Program-made: the position numbers and the translations under genes
Assembly: GCA_029582165.1 (NCBI GenBank)
Contig: CM055886.1
Location: forward strand, 20,542,169-20,606,168
Direction: 5' to 3'
Source of the DNA: Portulaca oleracea
Lineage: Eukaryota; Streptophyta; Magnoliopsida; Caryophyllales; Portulacaceae
Length of the DNA stretch: 64,000 nucleotides
Shown here: one piece after another, positions 1-11,259 of the stretch
Position numbering within the stretch: position 1 is the stretch's first letter
How the letters are laid out: each line of letters starts with the position of its first letter
Notes under the pieces: model-generated
What the model was told of the DNA's origin: nothing
The model's database searches: none
The model's input: the letters and a program-made list of their open reading frames with translations, nothing else

Positions 1-472
1 ATATCACAATTAATGGATTCTCAAGTCCTTATTTATAAGAATTTCTATAATTCAAACTCTCGTCACTTGTACTTTTATCTAATCATCTATCTCATTCGTA
101 GTTGGTGGATAAAATAATAGTTTGCAAAATATCAATTTGGTTTCTAGCATGAATGAAAAAATAACAATGAGTGATGTTGAAGAAATATAAGGCACTGCAT
201 CATATTAAAGTAGTGGATATCTTAATAAAGATGTATGTACTGCTAGTAGTTAGATGCCAATTGCAGTATTAGTAATTATGATCAAAGAAAGTCTTTACAT
301 TGGATGATAAATTATTGAAGGAAACACAATGTGGTGTAATAAAGTATTGGAGGAACTCATAATCTTTGAATATGATGAAAATAATATTGAAGGAACACAA
401 TGGTTTCTAGTGAAGATAATTGTCGGGACTCACAATATTTAATATTTTGTCCTTTAATTTTAAATTTATTGA
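1..472. other. AT-rich intergenic DNA, nothing recognised
   Basis: No convincing coding region, RNA gene or terminal repeat is seen here. Short open frames near its right edge run into the TRIM that follows and have no recognisable protein character. Confidence 0.5.
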
Positions 473-683
473 TGTTAGAGTATAAAATTATTTATGGGGC
501 TTTCACCATCAGCTTCAGTTTTTGGTTGAGTTGGTTCCATATGATATCAAAGTTAGACCTAAGCAAGAGGTCTCCGGTTTGAATCTCAGCACCCCCTATA
601 TTCATTTGTGCAAGGTGAAGGGAGCCTTTGCAGCATCTATGCTTCAAGCCCAAGGGCTTCAACCATCGGTTGAGTTGGTTCCA
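473..683 (+). mobile_element. TRIM-like miniature LTR element, degraded copy
   Basis: A 67-bp left LTR (473-539) starts TGTTAGAGTATAAAA and ends GGTTCCA. It is followed by a primer-binding-like site (TATGATATCAAAG), a short interior and a partial right LTR (about 654-683) ending GTTGAGTTGGTTCCA. The interior matches, in the opposite orientation, the element at 8716-8994, including the GAGGTCTC block and a GTTTGAATCTC block resembling a Pol III B box. No protein is encoded, so movement would depend on enzymes supplied in trans. The right LTR is truncated and no target-site duplication was found. Confidence 0.6.
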
Positions 684-762
684 CAATTGGGGTTACAATA
701 TAATTATTTTTAAGAAGTAAAAGAAATTATTAAGTTTTTTCATTGAAAATGATATTTTATTA

Positions 763-1002
763 CTCCCTCCATTCGTTTTTATCTGTCATTTATGAGTTTC
801 AGTGTCAATCTTTAATCAATAGTCTCTAATATAAAATTTTTATAAAAAATATAATATTATACTGTTTAATAGTATTTTTTTTATTACGAATCTAATTAAT
901 GACATCAATTTTGTATGATGAATCATTATACAAATTATGATATTAACAGTTAAAATTTTTATCACAATTTCCAAAGCAACAGATAAAATAAAACAGAGGG
1001 AG
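763..1002. mobile_element. Stowaway-type MITE
   Basis: A 240-bp element with terminal inverted repeats of the CTCCCTCC type: left end CTCCCTCCATTCGTTTTTAT, right end AAAACAGAGGGAG. It is flanked by TA dinucleotides (761-762 and 1003-1004), the target duplication of Tc1/mariner-type MITEs. No coding capacity. The interior is related to the second Stowaway element at 27881-28113. Confidence 0.85.
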
Positions 1003-1540
1003 TACTTAATACTATCATTAATGATAAATCAAATTAAATTGGAAAAATAATATATAAACACTACCTATATAAACTTCCACAAAACCCAAAATAATTTTTT
1101 TAAAAAAAATATAAGTTCAACTTTAATTGGCAAATCCATCTTCGGATGGGTTTTTTGGATTTTGGACACTCAACTTTGGGGGTATTTATTATTTGATACC
1201 ACACTTTTCAAAGTTTATTATTTGGACCCTGTACTTTGTCTCCGGTGACATTGTGGACATTAATATAGCAATGCGGTCAAAAAAAGCCCTTAACTAAGTT
1301 TGACAATTTTTTCCTTCCAGCTTTGCCCTTTAATTAATGATGAACTTCCAAGTTTCCCCTTGATTTATTAATTCTTTATTTTCCCTTCAATTATTTATTA
1401 CTACCAAAATTATCACATTTTAAATTTTTTTAATTTAAAAATTGTTAAGAACTTCAAAATTTCAAAATTAAAATAATAAAACATTTAAATAGTAAAAAAA
1501 GTTTAAAAATTAAAAAATTAAATATAAACTGAAAATTTAA

Positions 1541-1568
1541 GGTTTAGGGTTTAGGGTTTAGGGTTTAA
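1541..1568 (+). repeat. Interstitial telomere-like repeat
   Basis: About four tandem copies of the plant telomere unit TTTAGGG lie inside the Mutator-like element. The tract is too short to be a telomere. It was probably amplified together with the surrounding simple A/T repeats, or added during break repair. Confidence 0.8.
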
Positions 1569-1860
1569 GATTTTAAATTTTAAAATTTTGAAAAATTTTA
1601 ATTGTTAAAATTTTAACATTTTAACATTTTAAATTTTTCAAAATTTTAAAATTAAAAAATCAAAAATTAAAAAACTGAAAATTTTCAAAAATAAAAAAAA
1701 TCAAAAATCAAAAATCAAAAAAATTAAAAATTAAAATTAAAAGATTTAAAAATTTTAAAAATTTATAATTTTACAATTTTAAAAAATAATAATTTGGAAA
1801 TTAAAAATTAAAAATTAAAATCAAAATGAATATGATAATTAAAAACTTAAAAATTAAATA

Positions 1861-2222
1861 ATTAAAAATTAAAAAACTAAAAATTAAAAATTAAAAATTA
1901 AAAATTAAAAATTAAAAATTAAAAATTAAAAATTAAAAATTTAAAATTTAAAATTTAAAATTTAAAATTTAAAATTTAAAATTTAAAATTTAAAATTTAA
2001 AATTTAAAATTTAAAATTTAAAATTTAAAATTTAAAATTTAAAATTTAAAATTTAAAATTTAAATTTAAAATTTAAAATTTAAAATTTAAAATTTAAAAT
2101 TTAAAATTTAAAATTTAAAATTTAAAATTTAAAATTTAAAATTTAAAATTTAAAATTTAAAATTTAAAATTTAAAATTTAAAATTTAAAATTTAAAATTT
2201 AAAATTTAAAATTTAAAATTTG
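1861..2222. repeat. 7-bp A/T minisatellite
   Basis: A tandem run with 7-bp period: first units of the AAAAATT type (about 1861-1935), then about 40 units of the AAAATTT type up to 2220, with one interruption near 2063. It fills the core of the Mutator-like element. It should be highly length-variable. Confidence 0.9.
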
Positions 2223-2611
2223 AAAAATTTAAAATTAACGAAAGTCAAAAACCTTTAAAAATTGATAAGGGCAAATCGGGAATTTTATGTGTATTTTGGC
2301 CCTTTGACGGAGTAAAACTTAAGATTGGGCTAGATTTTTTGGGTACCAAAAGTACAGGGTCCAACAAATAAATTTTAAAAAGTGTGGTACCAAATAATAA
2401 ATACCCCCAAAGTTGAGGGTCAAAAAACCAAAAAACCAAAAAACCCATCTTCGGATAGTGTAATTTGGTTTTTAGGTACGTTTCAAATATTCATGTGACT
2501 AAGAAGAATACCGAAATTACACTATCCGAAGATGGATTTGCCAATTAAAGTTCAACGTTAATACTTCAATAGAGTTTAGTTTGGATTATTTCATCCAAAT
2601 TACAAATATAG

Positions 2612-3179
2612 TGTTAGGAAAGTGTCCTAAAATCACCAAATCTCTTGATCTCACAATTATTTGTTTCCTAATTATATTAGGATATTATTTAGGTTTCCTT
2701 ATTGTGTTGGGTTTTCTAATTGTATTAGATTCTAAATCTATTTGGAGTGGGAGTCAAGTTAGGTTATAGGGAGTTCTCCCTATAAATAGGGTGCATGTTT
2801 CTCCACAAAAAACATCAGAACAGAGAGCTAGAGAGAGAGAAAATACTGAGAGAGAAAGGGGTCTCACCAATATTTTTCCCAGTGTATCCTGAGAGATTGT
2901 GAGTTGAGTGTTGAGAGATTGTTATTGTAATCTCCTTTGTGGATCGCATCACACCCTGTGATAGTGATTAGGTTGTACTCCTCCTTTCTCATAGTGGATT
3001 ATTTTCTGGTTGTCGCCGTCCGTGGGTTTTTCTCCGAGTTCTTCGGTTTCCCACGTAATTCTGGTGTTTGATTTTATCGCTTATTTTTCGTTCCTAAATT
3101 TTGTCGTAATATCCGTCATCTCGTTTTCGATTCTATTATTCGCTTCCGCTGTTACCTTGCTACTTACTTTTCTCTAACA
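2612..3179 (+). repeat. 5' LTR of copia element
   Basis: 568 bp with TG...CA ends. It carries the promoter of the element (TATAAATA near 2781) and an AG-rich leader (GAGAGAGAGA) downstream. It is paired with the 572-bp LTR at 7363-7934. Confidence 0.93.
2781..2788 (+). promoter_or_regulatory. TATA box in copia 5' LTR
   Basis: TATAAATA, conserved in the 3' LTR near 7532. It is placed as expected at the U3/R boundary, upstream of the primer-binding site. Confidence 0.7.
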
Positions 3180-3181
3180 AG

Positions 3182-3193
3182 TGGTATCAGAGC
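3182..3193 (+). other. Primer-binding site (initiator-Met tRNA)
   Basis: TGGTATCAGAGC lies two bases after the 5' LTR. It is the standard plant primer-binding site complementary to the 3' end of initiator methionine tRNA. Confidence 0.9.
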
Positions 3194-3202
3194 AAGCTGC
3201 AG

Positions 3203-6200
3203 ATGGCTTCAATCATGAAGTGTGATATTCCAAAATTTGATGGAACGAGGAGTTTTACTATGTGGAGACTGCAGATGAAGGCGGTTCTGATTCAGCACGG
3301 GTTATGGGATGTGATTGAGTATTCCGACACGAAAACTGATGCGACAATGAGCGATGATGAATTCAAAAAACTCCAGAAGGATATCAAGGGGAATTTGACT
3401 CCAAGGGAGTGGAAGAAGCTTGAAGATAAGACTCTGGCAGGGATTCAGCTGTGCTTGGTGGAACACGTTCAGAGAGAGGTGATGCATATCGAGAAACCTC
3501 GGGAGCTCTGGACAAAACTGGAAGAGCTGTACATGTCGAAGAGTCGTGCAAACAAGTACCGAATGAAGGAGAAATTCTACAGGCTGAAGATGCCCCAAGG
3601 TACTTCTATTCAGGCACATCTTAGTGAATTTGATTCTATTATTACCGAATTGGAATCAATGGATATAAAACACACTGATGAGGATAAGGCTTTTCATTTA
3701 ATTCTGTCCCTACCTGCATCACATAAACAATTTAAGGAAATCATGTTGTATGGGAATCGTGGTGACCTTAACCTTAGTGAAGTAAAGGCTAGTTTACTGT
3801 CTAAGGAGAAACTTGATACCGATGGTGATGACCAGGGTGGTGATGCTATGGTTGTAAGGGGTAGAAATACTGAACGTAAGGGAAATGGGTCTAGAGGGAG
3901 GTCTAAACACCGTTCAAAGTCTAGGAATCCTCACAAGAATAAGAAGTGTAACTACTGTAGTAAGATGGGGCATATAGAGAGAGACTGTTGGGAAAAACAG
4001 AGAGACCAGAAGCATGAGAGTAAGGATAATCACACAAAACCTGGTACCTCAAACTGCGTAGAGTCCGAGTCAGATGGTGATGGGTTTGTAGTTACGGATG
4101 ATGCCTTGGCTACCACATCGAGTAGGATAGCTAGAGATGAGTGGGTTCTTGACACGGGATGCACCTATCATATGTGTCCTCATAAGGATTGGTTCGAGTC
4201 TTATGAGAGTGTTGACACCGGGGTCGTAGTCATGGGTAACGACACAGCCTGCAAGGTTGCAGGAATCGGTAACATCAAAATCAAGACTCATGATGGCATC
4301 GTTAGAACTCTCAAGGAGGTTCGTCATATCCCTAACATGACTCGAAATTTAATTTCATTGGGTACTCTTGAAGCTAACGGCTGTAGGTACAAAGGAGAAG
4401 ATGGTGTTTTGAAAGTGTGCAGGAGTTCCATGGTTCTTATGAAGGGAATCAGGAAAGGCAGTCTATACATCCTGCAGGGGTATATAGTGACAGGATCTGC
4501 AGCGGCAGTCCTAAATCTTGATGAGTCCGACAGCACAAAACTGTGGCACATGAGACTAGGCCACATGGGCGAGAAGAGAATGTCAATGTTGAGCAAGAAG
4601 GGATACCTTGAAGGCGCAAAGATCGGCAAGTTGGAGTTTTGCGATCACTGTGTCTACGGGAAACAGAAGAGGGTTAGCTTTTCAAAAGCTAAACATACAA
4701 CAGCAGGGATCCTTGATTATATTCATTCAGATTTGTTGGGTCCTACTAGAGTGCCATCACTGGGTGGCAAGCGCTACATGTTGACATTCGTGGATGACTT
4801 CTCGAGGAAGACTTGGGTTTATTTCCTGCGGCACAAGAATGAGACATTCTCATATTTCAAGAAGTTCAAAGCTTTGGTGGAGAACAGACACGCAGAAAAT
4901 CAAGAAACTCGGGGTGACAATGGGTTGGAGTTTGTTGATTAATTTCTTGGAATTCTGCGAGGAGCATGGGATTGCGAGGCATCGAACCTTGGTGGGTAAG
5001 CCTCAGCAAAACGGGGTAGCCGAGAGATTCAACATGACACTCCTGGAGAAAGCCCGCTGCATGCTCTCGAATGCAGGGCTTTGGAAGAACAAATCGTTCT
5101 GGGCAGAGGTGATATCTCATCGCCTACACCGAACAGATCACCTCATGCCTCTATCGAATACCAGATTCCAGAGAAAGTATGGACAGGTAATCCAATTAAT
5201 TATTCTAACTTGAGAATTTTTGGATGTCCTGTATATGTCCATGTGAATGATGGGAAGCTGTCTCCCAGGGCTGTTAAATGCATGTTTCTAGGTTACGGGT
5301 CTGAGTCTAAGGGATATAGAATGTGGTGTCCTGATTTGATGAATGTTATTCAGTCTAGAGATGTAACCTTTAATGAAACTGCTATGTTACCTGGAATGGA
5401 ATCTACCGGTGCTTCTAATGATGCAGGAAATCAGGAGAAGGATGCAGGAAGAATGGTGTTCGAGGTGGAGCAGGCTCAAGGTGGAGCTTTGGAACTCGCA
5501 ATCGGAGAAAACTCGATGCTCTGAACCAACTCAGGTTGATGAGCCTGAGATTGAGACGAATGTTCCTCAGGTGGAGGAACAACCATGCATTGCTAGAGAT
5601 CGTCTCAGGAGGGAGATCAGGAGACCAGCGCGATATACTGAAGAAGATGATGCTATGATTGCTTATGCGCTGAGTGTTGCAGAGGAGACTCCTGAAGGTG
5701 CTGAACCTTCTACCTATTAGGAGGCCATCTCTTGTCCGAATGCCTAAAATTAGATAGGAGCTATGCAAGAGGAGATGGAGAGTCTGCAGAAAAATCATAC
5801 ATGGGAGCTATGTGAGTTGCCTAAAGGGCGACGAGCTCTAACTGCGAAGTGGGTGTACAAGAGAAAGGAAGGTATCCCTGGTGTAGAAAGTGCAAGGTGG
5901 AAGGCCAGATTAGTGGTAAGGGGTTGCAACCAGAAAGAGGGAATCGACTACAACGAAGTATTCTCACCAGTCGTGAGGCATACATCGATCCGCACCTTGC
6001 TTGCCTTTATTGCTCTATTTGATTTGGAGTTGGAGCAACTTGATGTCAAGACAGCTTTCCTCCATGGCGAGTTGGAGGAGGAAATATATATGAGGCAGCC
6101 AGAGGGTTTCATCGTTCCTGGTAAACAAGAACATGTATGCAGATTAAGAAAGTCCTTGTATGGACTTAAACAGGCACCCAGGCAGTGGTACAAAAGGTTT

Positions 6201-7268
6201 GATACCTTTATGGTAGGGCAAGGGTACATAAGAAGTCACTATGATAATTGTGTGTACTACAGGCAATTTGAAGAAATGTCTTTCATTTATTTATTATTGT
6301 ATGTGGATGACATGTTGATTGCCTCCAGGGACATGTCACTAATAAAGAAACTAAAATCTCAACTCAACCAGGAGTTTGAGATGAAAGACCTCGGAGCGGC
6401 GAAGAAGATTTTGAGTATGGAGATCCAAAGGGATAGAAAGGCAGGGAAGCTGTTCCTATCTCAGAAGAAATTTCTGGAGAAGGTATTGGACAGATTCAAC
6501 ATGAGAAACTGTAAAGCAGTTTCAACTCCTTTAGCTGCACACTTCAAGTTGTCTGGTGAGAACAGTCCTAAATCTGATTTGGAGGTAAGGAGGATGTCTA
6601 ATATTCCCTATGCTAGTGCAGTTGATAGTTTGATGTATGCTATGGTGTGTACTAGACCTGACCTGTCCCACGCAGTTAGTGTGGTGAGTAGATATATGCA
6701 GAATCCAGGGAAGGAGCATTGGGAAGGAGTGAAGTGGATCCTTCGCTATGTGAAGCGTACTTTGGAGAAGGGCATCCTGTATCATACAGGTAGTGCTGCA
6801 ACGTCTGATGTTGCAGGTTATGTTGATGGTGATTATGGTGGAGATCTAGATAGGAGACGCTCAATTTCAGGGTATGTGTTCGTCATGTGTGGAGGAGCAA
6901 TATCTTGGAAAGCTTCACTTCAATCTATAGCAGCTCTGTCTACTACAGAGGCTGAATATATTTCCGCAACGGAAGGAGTGAAGGAGGCCATCTGGTTGAG
7001 GGGATTGGTCATGGAGCTTGGAGTACCACGCATGGATCGTGGTTTATTGAACGAGAGTGCTATACATCTGACAAAGAATGACACTTATCATTCGAAGACC
7101 AAGCATATAAGCGTCAGATATCACTTCATCAGAGATACAGTTGTTGCAGGAGAGATCGTGGTGAAGAAGGTTCATACTTCTGATAATCCTGCAGACATGT
7201 TAACCAAGCCTCTATCTATAGCTAAGTTCGAACATTGTTTGGACTTAGTTGGTGTTCTAAGCATGTGA
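3203..7268 (+). pseudogene. Copia gag-pol polyprotein, frame-shifted
   Basis: The polyprotein starts at the ATG at 3203. In order: a gag region (UBN2-type), a CX2CX4HX4C zinc knuckle (CNYCSKMGHIERDC), aspartic protease (WVLDTGCTYHM), GAG-pre-integrase, integrase with the HHCC and D,D,E elements (HSDLLGP, DNG, PQQNGVAERFN), reverse transcriptase (5763 onward, catalytic YVDDM near 6300) and RNase H. The first frame ends at a stop at 4940-4942 within integrase. The integrase end lies in two other frames (to about 5524), and stops near 5718 precede the reverse transcriptase. A functional element of this type has one frame over the whole region, so this copy is a pseudogene. The reverse transcriptase-RNase H part (501 codons) is intact. 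The sequence resembles TNT1/Tork-type copia, which I infer from memory. Confidence 0.92.
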
Positions 7269-7362
7269 GAGCCTCGGACCACGCCTGAGGGGCGTGTTGA
7301 TGGCGACAGTCAAGATGTTTATCTGGACCGATGCTTCGTTGATTTTAGTCCAAGGTGGAGTT

Positions 7363-7934
7363 TGTTAGGAAAGTGTCCTAAAATCACCAAATCTCTTGAT
7401 CTCACAATTATTTGTTTCCTAATTGTATTAGGATATTATTTAGGTTTCCTAATTGTGTTGGGTTTCCTAATTGTATTAGATTCTAAATCAATTTGGAGTG
7501 GGAGTCAAGTTAGGTTATAGGGAGTTCTCCCTATAAATAGGGTGCATGTTTCTCCACCAAAAACACATCGGTAAACACAGAGAGCTAGAGAGAGAGAAAA
7601 TATTGAGAGAGAAAGGGGTCTCACCAATATTTTCCCCAGTGTATCCTGAGAGATTGTGAGTTGAGTGTTGAGAGATTGTTATTGTAATCTCCTTTGTGGC
7701 TCGCATCACACCCTGTGATAGTGATCAGGTTGTAGTCGTCCTTTCATAGTGGATTATTTTCTGGCTGTCGCCGTCCGTGGGTTTTTCTCCGAGTTCTTCG
7801 TTTTCCCACGTAATTCTGGTGTTTGATTTTATCGCTTATTTTTCGTTCCTAAATTTTGTCGTAATATCCGTAATCTCGTTTTCGATTATATTATTCGCTT
7901 CCGCTGTTACCTTGCCACTCACTTTTCTCTAACA
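7363..7934 (+). repeat. 3' LTR of copia element
   Basis: 572 bp, same ends as the 5' LTR, with scattered substitutions and small indels. It is preceded by the purine tract and followed by the TATAG duplication. Confidence 0.93.
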
Positions 7935-7939
7935 TATAG

Positions 7940-8715
7940 CTATGGAGCCTAGTTTTAACCAACTTTAAAAAAAAAAAATGGCGTGTGCTCAAATTAATTA
8001 TAGGCAAGGGTATAATTCTAATAACCCCAGAAGAAATTAAGTTTAAGAGATATGCAAATATTCACATACATACAATTTCATAAGGCCCACAAAAAAAAAA
8101 AAAAAAAAAACTCATAAACTAACTGAAAGATAGCATATGCAGTAGTAATTGTTTTGTGCACGAACCATCTTTTTCACGCGTCCTCTCTTTGATAAATATG
8201 GGGAAAATTTGGGATAAGTACTTAGCATTATTAGTTATATGTTTCGGCAAAAATAAGCATTTGTCATCTCTTGATTCAACTGGCCTTTATTACTACACCT
8301 ATCTTCTACGCGTATCTATGGTTTAACTTCAACCAAGCAGTGTAAGTAATTTATTTGGCGATCATGGTCTCACTTTAATGTCTTTTTATGAGCGTATTTC
8401 AGTACATATTTTTTAAAAAAAAGTTGGAGCAAAGTACAACTTATTCAATAGCTACTATTCATCCAATGAAAACATTCATGTAATCGTCCAAAAAAAAAAA
8501 ATCATATTAGCAACAAAGACCGAACTTCTCCCCTTCATAATAAAGAATCAATAATATCTATTGCCAATTCAGTTATTGTGCAAAAATAAGTGAAATTTTG
8601 GACAATAATAATGTATATTTGTAGAATATATTAGTTTTAGGGGCAATTAAAAACATATTGGTAACCCTAATATTTTGTTGGCCAATAAATTATAATTCAT
8701 AATCCATTACATATG
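7940..8715. other. AT-rich intergenic DNA
   Basis: No coding region or defined element recognised. It contains several A homopolymers (near 7968, 8092, 8490), which may be relics of older insertions. Confidence 0.5.
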
Positions 8716-8994
8716 TGCAACCATCTCAACCAAAAACTTAGGCTGATGATTGAAGCCCCAAGAATGGTTTTATATTCTAACACGCCCCCTCACGCGAATA
8801 CCTTTTGGGCTTGAAGCGTGGATGCTGCAAAGACTCCTTTCACCTTGCGCAAATGAATATGGGGGTGTTGAGATTCGAACTTGAGACCTCTTGTTTATGA
8901 GTCTGGCTCTGATACCATATGGAACCATCTCAACTAGAAGTCTAGAAGTTTAAGCTGATGGTTGAAATCCCAAGAATGATTTTATATTCTAACA
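8716..8994 (-). mobile_element. TRIM-like miniature LTR element
   Basis: Read on the minus strand. The 5' LTR (8920-8994, 75 bp) and 3' LTR (8716-8782, 67 bp) both start TGTTAGAATATAAAA and end GAGATGGTT(C/G)CA. TGGTATCAGAGCC follows the 5' LTR as primer site, and GTGAGGGGGCG precedes the 3' LTR as purine tract. The interior is only about 135 bp and non-coding. It contains GTTCGAATCTC, close to a tRNA-type B box. ACATAT flanks both sides, offset by a base or two from the expected ends. It is the same family as 473-683, in opposite orientation. Confidence 0.75.
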
Positions 8995-9369
8995 ACATAT
9001 AATGGTAGTGATAAGTCGTGCCCATTATACATGTATCTATAGACAAAGTAATTAAGTAAAGTTGCTATTGTCCTAAACTTGAGAGAAACACTACCAGAGA
9101 AACTATCGTAATTAATATTATTGAAAATTATGATAACTATGGATCTATATTTCATAATTATTATTATTAAAAAATTTGTACTATCATTGATCATACATTT
9201 TTGAAATGTAAATATATTTAATTTGAGCTCTATGGTTTAACAAACATAGTAATTAAAATATAGATACATAGCTTAATATTTTCTATGCTGCAAGCATTAA
9301 TTAAAAACAAATAAACTGAATTTATATTGCATAGATGAAGAAATAGGTTTGTAACTATATTTGCTAAAT

Positions 9370-9782
9370 AAGGGAGATTATACCATAGTTGAATTTATTT
9401 TCAACTATGGTAGTTAAAATGTATAATGCCCTTCATTTTGCCATTAAAAATTAAAATTAATATATATATTCACCATAGGACTTGTTACAATATGTAAATC
9501 TATATGTTAACTTATACTTGTTTACAAAATTAAATATTTTAAAGGAAATTCTACCATAGTTGACTTTTTTTCAACTATCGTAGTTGAAAAGTGAAAAGAC
9601 CATTAATTTTATCATAAAAATTCAAAATCAATGTAGGTTGATCAAAGTAACTTGATACAATAATTAACATGTTTAGGAGGATATAAATCTTTTTAAAAAA
9701 TATGATTTACTTTTAATAAATGAATGGTAAAAAATTTTCAACTACCGTAGTTGAAAATAAATTCAACTATGGTAGAATTTTC
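9370..9782. repeat. Inverted-repeat MITE-like sequence
   Basis: The sequence ACCATAGTTGAA...TTCAACTATGG occurs as a short palindrome at about 9381-9415, again at about 9551-9585, and inverted at about 9735-9775. The outermost copies form a terminal inverted repeat around AT-rich DNA. Probably one or two nested MITEs. No coding capacity and no clear target duplication. Confidence 0.5.
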
Positions 9783-9809
9783 AGCTAAATAAAGATATAT
9801 TAAAATTTT

Positions 9810-10640
9810 TGAAATAACCATAGAGTGAAGGTGAATAGATTTGTTACAGAGTTCTACACTTATAAACACAAGGATGTTAATAACACTTGATTGAACTGAA
9901 TAATAATTCTATATTAGATGAGCTTGAGGTACAATAGAAATAGAAGATGTTAGGGAACTCGGCAGAATCAGGACAGTGAGATCCTTAATGACTGCTTACA
10001 AAACCAAAAAACTCAAATGGAGTTTCTGTAGAGGAGCCTTTCTGACGAGGCGGATCAAGGTTTTGGAGGGGCCTCACAGATGAGGCAGAGATGAACATGT
10101 AGGATTACAATGGAGATCAATCTCACAAAGCCTTAGTACTTCAAAGATCTGCTACACAACCTCACCAACATATTGGGCTACATAACTCACCAAGGTCCTT
10201 GGTTACACCTCACGAGAAGTACCTTATTGGCTACATAACTCATCAAGGACTCATTGGCTACACTAAAAAATCTCACGAGATTTCCTACACTCGATTACTT
10301 GCTTGGAATCGACTAAATCTTCAAGAAGGAAGTTGGAGCCTTTATATAAGCCTTGGAGTTCATCCACAATGGCAACTTCTTCTCTTCCCTTGCATGGTTG
10401 ATCCTTTCCATATTTGAGTCGATCCTCTATCTTTGTCTCTTTAGAAACTTTAATCTTGCCGTTTGTAATGATCTTCAGCAAAGATACATATCATAATAAG
10501 TAGATATTATTCTAAATATATGCTAGAAATATTTTAGAGATATACATGATACTTCCCTAATTTGTTCTTTCAAACAAAACTCTATGTTGTCTCTTGGAGG
10601 TCCTCAGCGGCAGTGGTTGGAGGTCCTCACAGTTTCTACA
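9810..10640 (-). mobile_element. Solo LTR of the gag-only element family
   Basis: Read on the minus strand it starts TGTAGAAACTGTGAGGACC and ends GGTTATTTCA. It aligns by eye along its length with the LTRs of the element at 45449-52596, for example the GGGAAGTAT, GATATGTATCTTTGC and TTCCAAGCAAG blocks. It is flanked by a perfect 5-bp duplication ATTTT (9805-9809 and 10641-10645) with no interior. It therefore arose by recombination between the two LTRs of a full element. It carries several GAGGACCTC copies. Confidence 0.85.
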
Positions 10641-10645
10641 ATTTT

Positions 10646-10980
10646 TAATTTGTTTATCTATCATTAACTATTGTATAGTATATATTCTATTAAAAAACTT
10701 CTATATTCTATATAAAAAAAACTAGTAATAATTCCACTTTGAAGATTATTGATAAATTTGTTTTATACGTAACAATAGTCATACGAAAGAGGTGGTGATC
10801 AAATAGTAACAACATCATCTCTACGTTTGCCACCAACGTTCAAATCATGGTGGAAGTAAAATATTTCTCATTAATGTATTTTTTAATTGACATTAGTTAT
10901 TTAGATTTGAAAGTAAGTTTGGAGCAACTAATCTCCCAAACTTTACCATTTAGGTACAGAGTTGTCTTAGATGATTTGAT

Positions 10981-11028
<48 letters not shown>

Positions 11029-11076
11029 GGACCTTCTGGTGAGCATGTCAGTTTGTTTGTTTTTTTTTTTTTTGAA
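10646..11076. other. Intergenic DNA with a dinucleotide repeat
   Basis: AT-rich sequence without a recognisable gene. It includes (TA)5 then about 18 TG units at 10991-11027. The 88-residue open frame over it is largely translated simple repeat. Confidence 0.6.
10991..11027 (+). repeat. (TG)n microsatellite
   Basis: About 18 uninterrupted TG units following a short TA run. Likely polymorphic in length. Confidence 0.95.
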
Positions 11077-11259
11077 AAGAGCATGTGACTATGGTTGGAT
11101 GGACATCAAGTGATATTTTTGTGGCCATCAAGTATGAAAGGTAAACATCAAGTGTTATTTTCGTGGACATCAAATATATGCAATAGGAATATAAAGATTT
11201 TGCTTGGCGGACATCAAATGCTGATATCCAGCCTTCATAGTTAATGTCCACTGTTTGGT

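Larger units (their letters stand above)
1148..2446. mobile_element. Mutator-like non-autonomous element inside another MITE
   Basis: Terminal inverted repeats of roughly 90 bp start GGGTTTTTTGG and end CCAAAAAACCC. The 10-bp sequence ATCTTCGGAT is duplicated exactly at 1138-1147 and 2447-2456; a duplication of that length is typical of Mutator-like elements. The interior has no coding region and consists largely of A/T repeats, with a short telomere-like run. It inserted into the outer MITE (1119-2553). Confidence 0.85.
1119..2553. mobile_element. Outer MITE split by a younger element
   Basis: The ends form an inverted repeat: AACTTTAATTGGCAAATCC on the left and its reverse complement at 2533-2553. 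Without the insertion at 1148-2446, the rest folds into a hairpin (about 2447-2530) with arms reading ATCTTCGGATAGTGTAATTT. It is a short non-coding foldback element. The exact outer ends are uncertain by a few bases. Confidence 0.6.
2612..7934 (+). mobile_element. Ty1/copia LTR retrotransposon, full length but defective
   Basis: Two similar LTRs (2612-3179 and 7363-7934) begin TGTTAGGAAAG and end CTCTAACA. They are flanked by a perfect 5-bp duplication TATAG (2607-2611 and 7935-7939). A primer-binding site complementary to initiator-Met tRNA follows the left LTR, and a purine tract (AAGGTGGAG) precedes the right one. The interior encodes gag, protease, integrase, reverse transcriptase and RNase H in copia order. 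The LTRs differ at scattered positions. The pol frame carries several shifts and stops, so this copy is probably non-autonomous. Confidence 0.95.

Noticed and set aside
1541..1568. A chromosome end or telomere fusion point
   Set aside because: Only about four TTTAGGG units, inside a transposon with clean ends and target duplication.
10991..11027. CRISPR-like array
   Set aside because: A simple TG dinucleotide repeat without spacers, in a plant genome.
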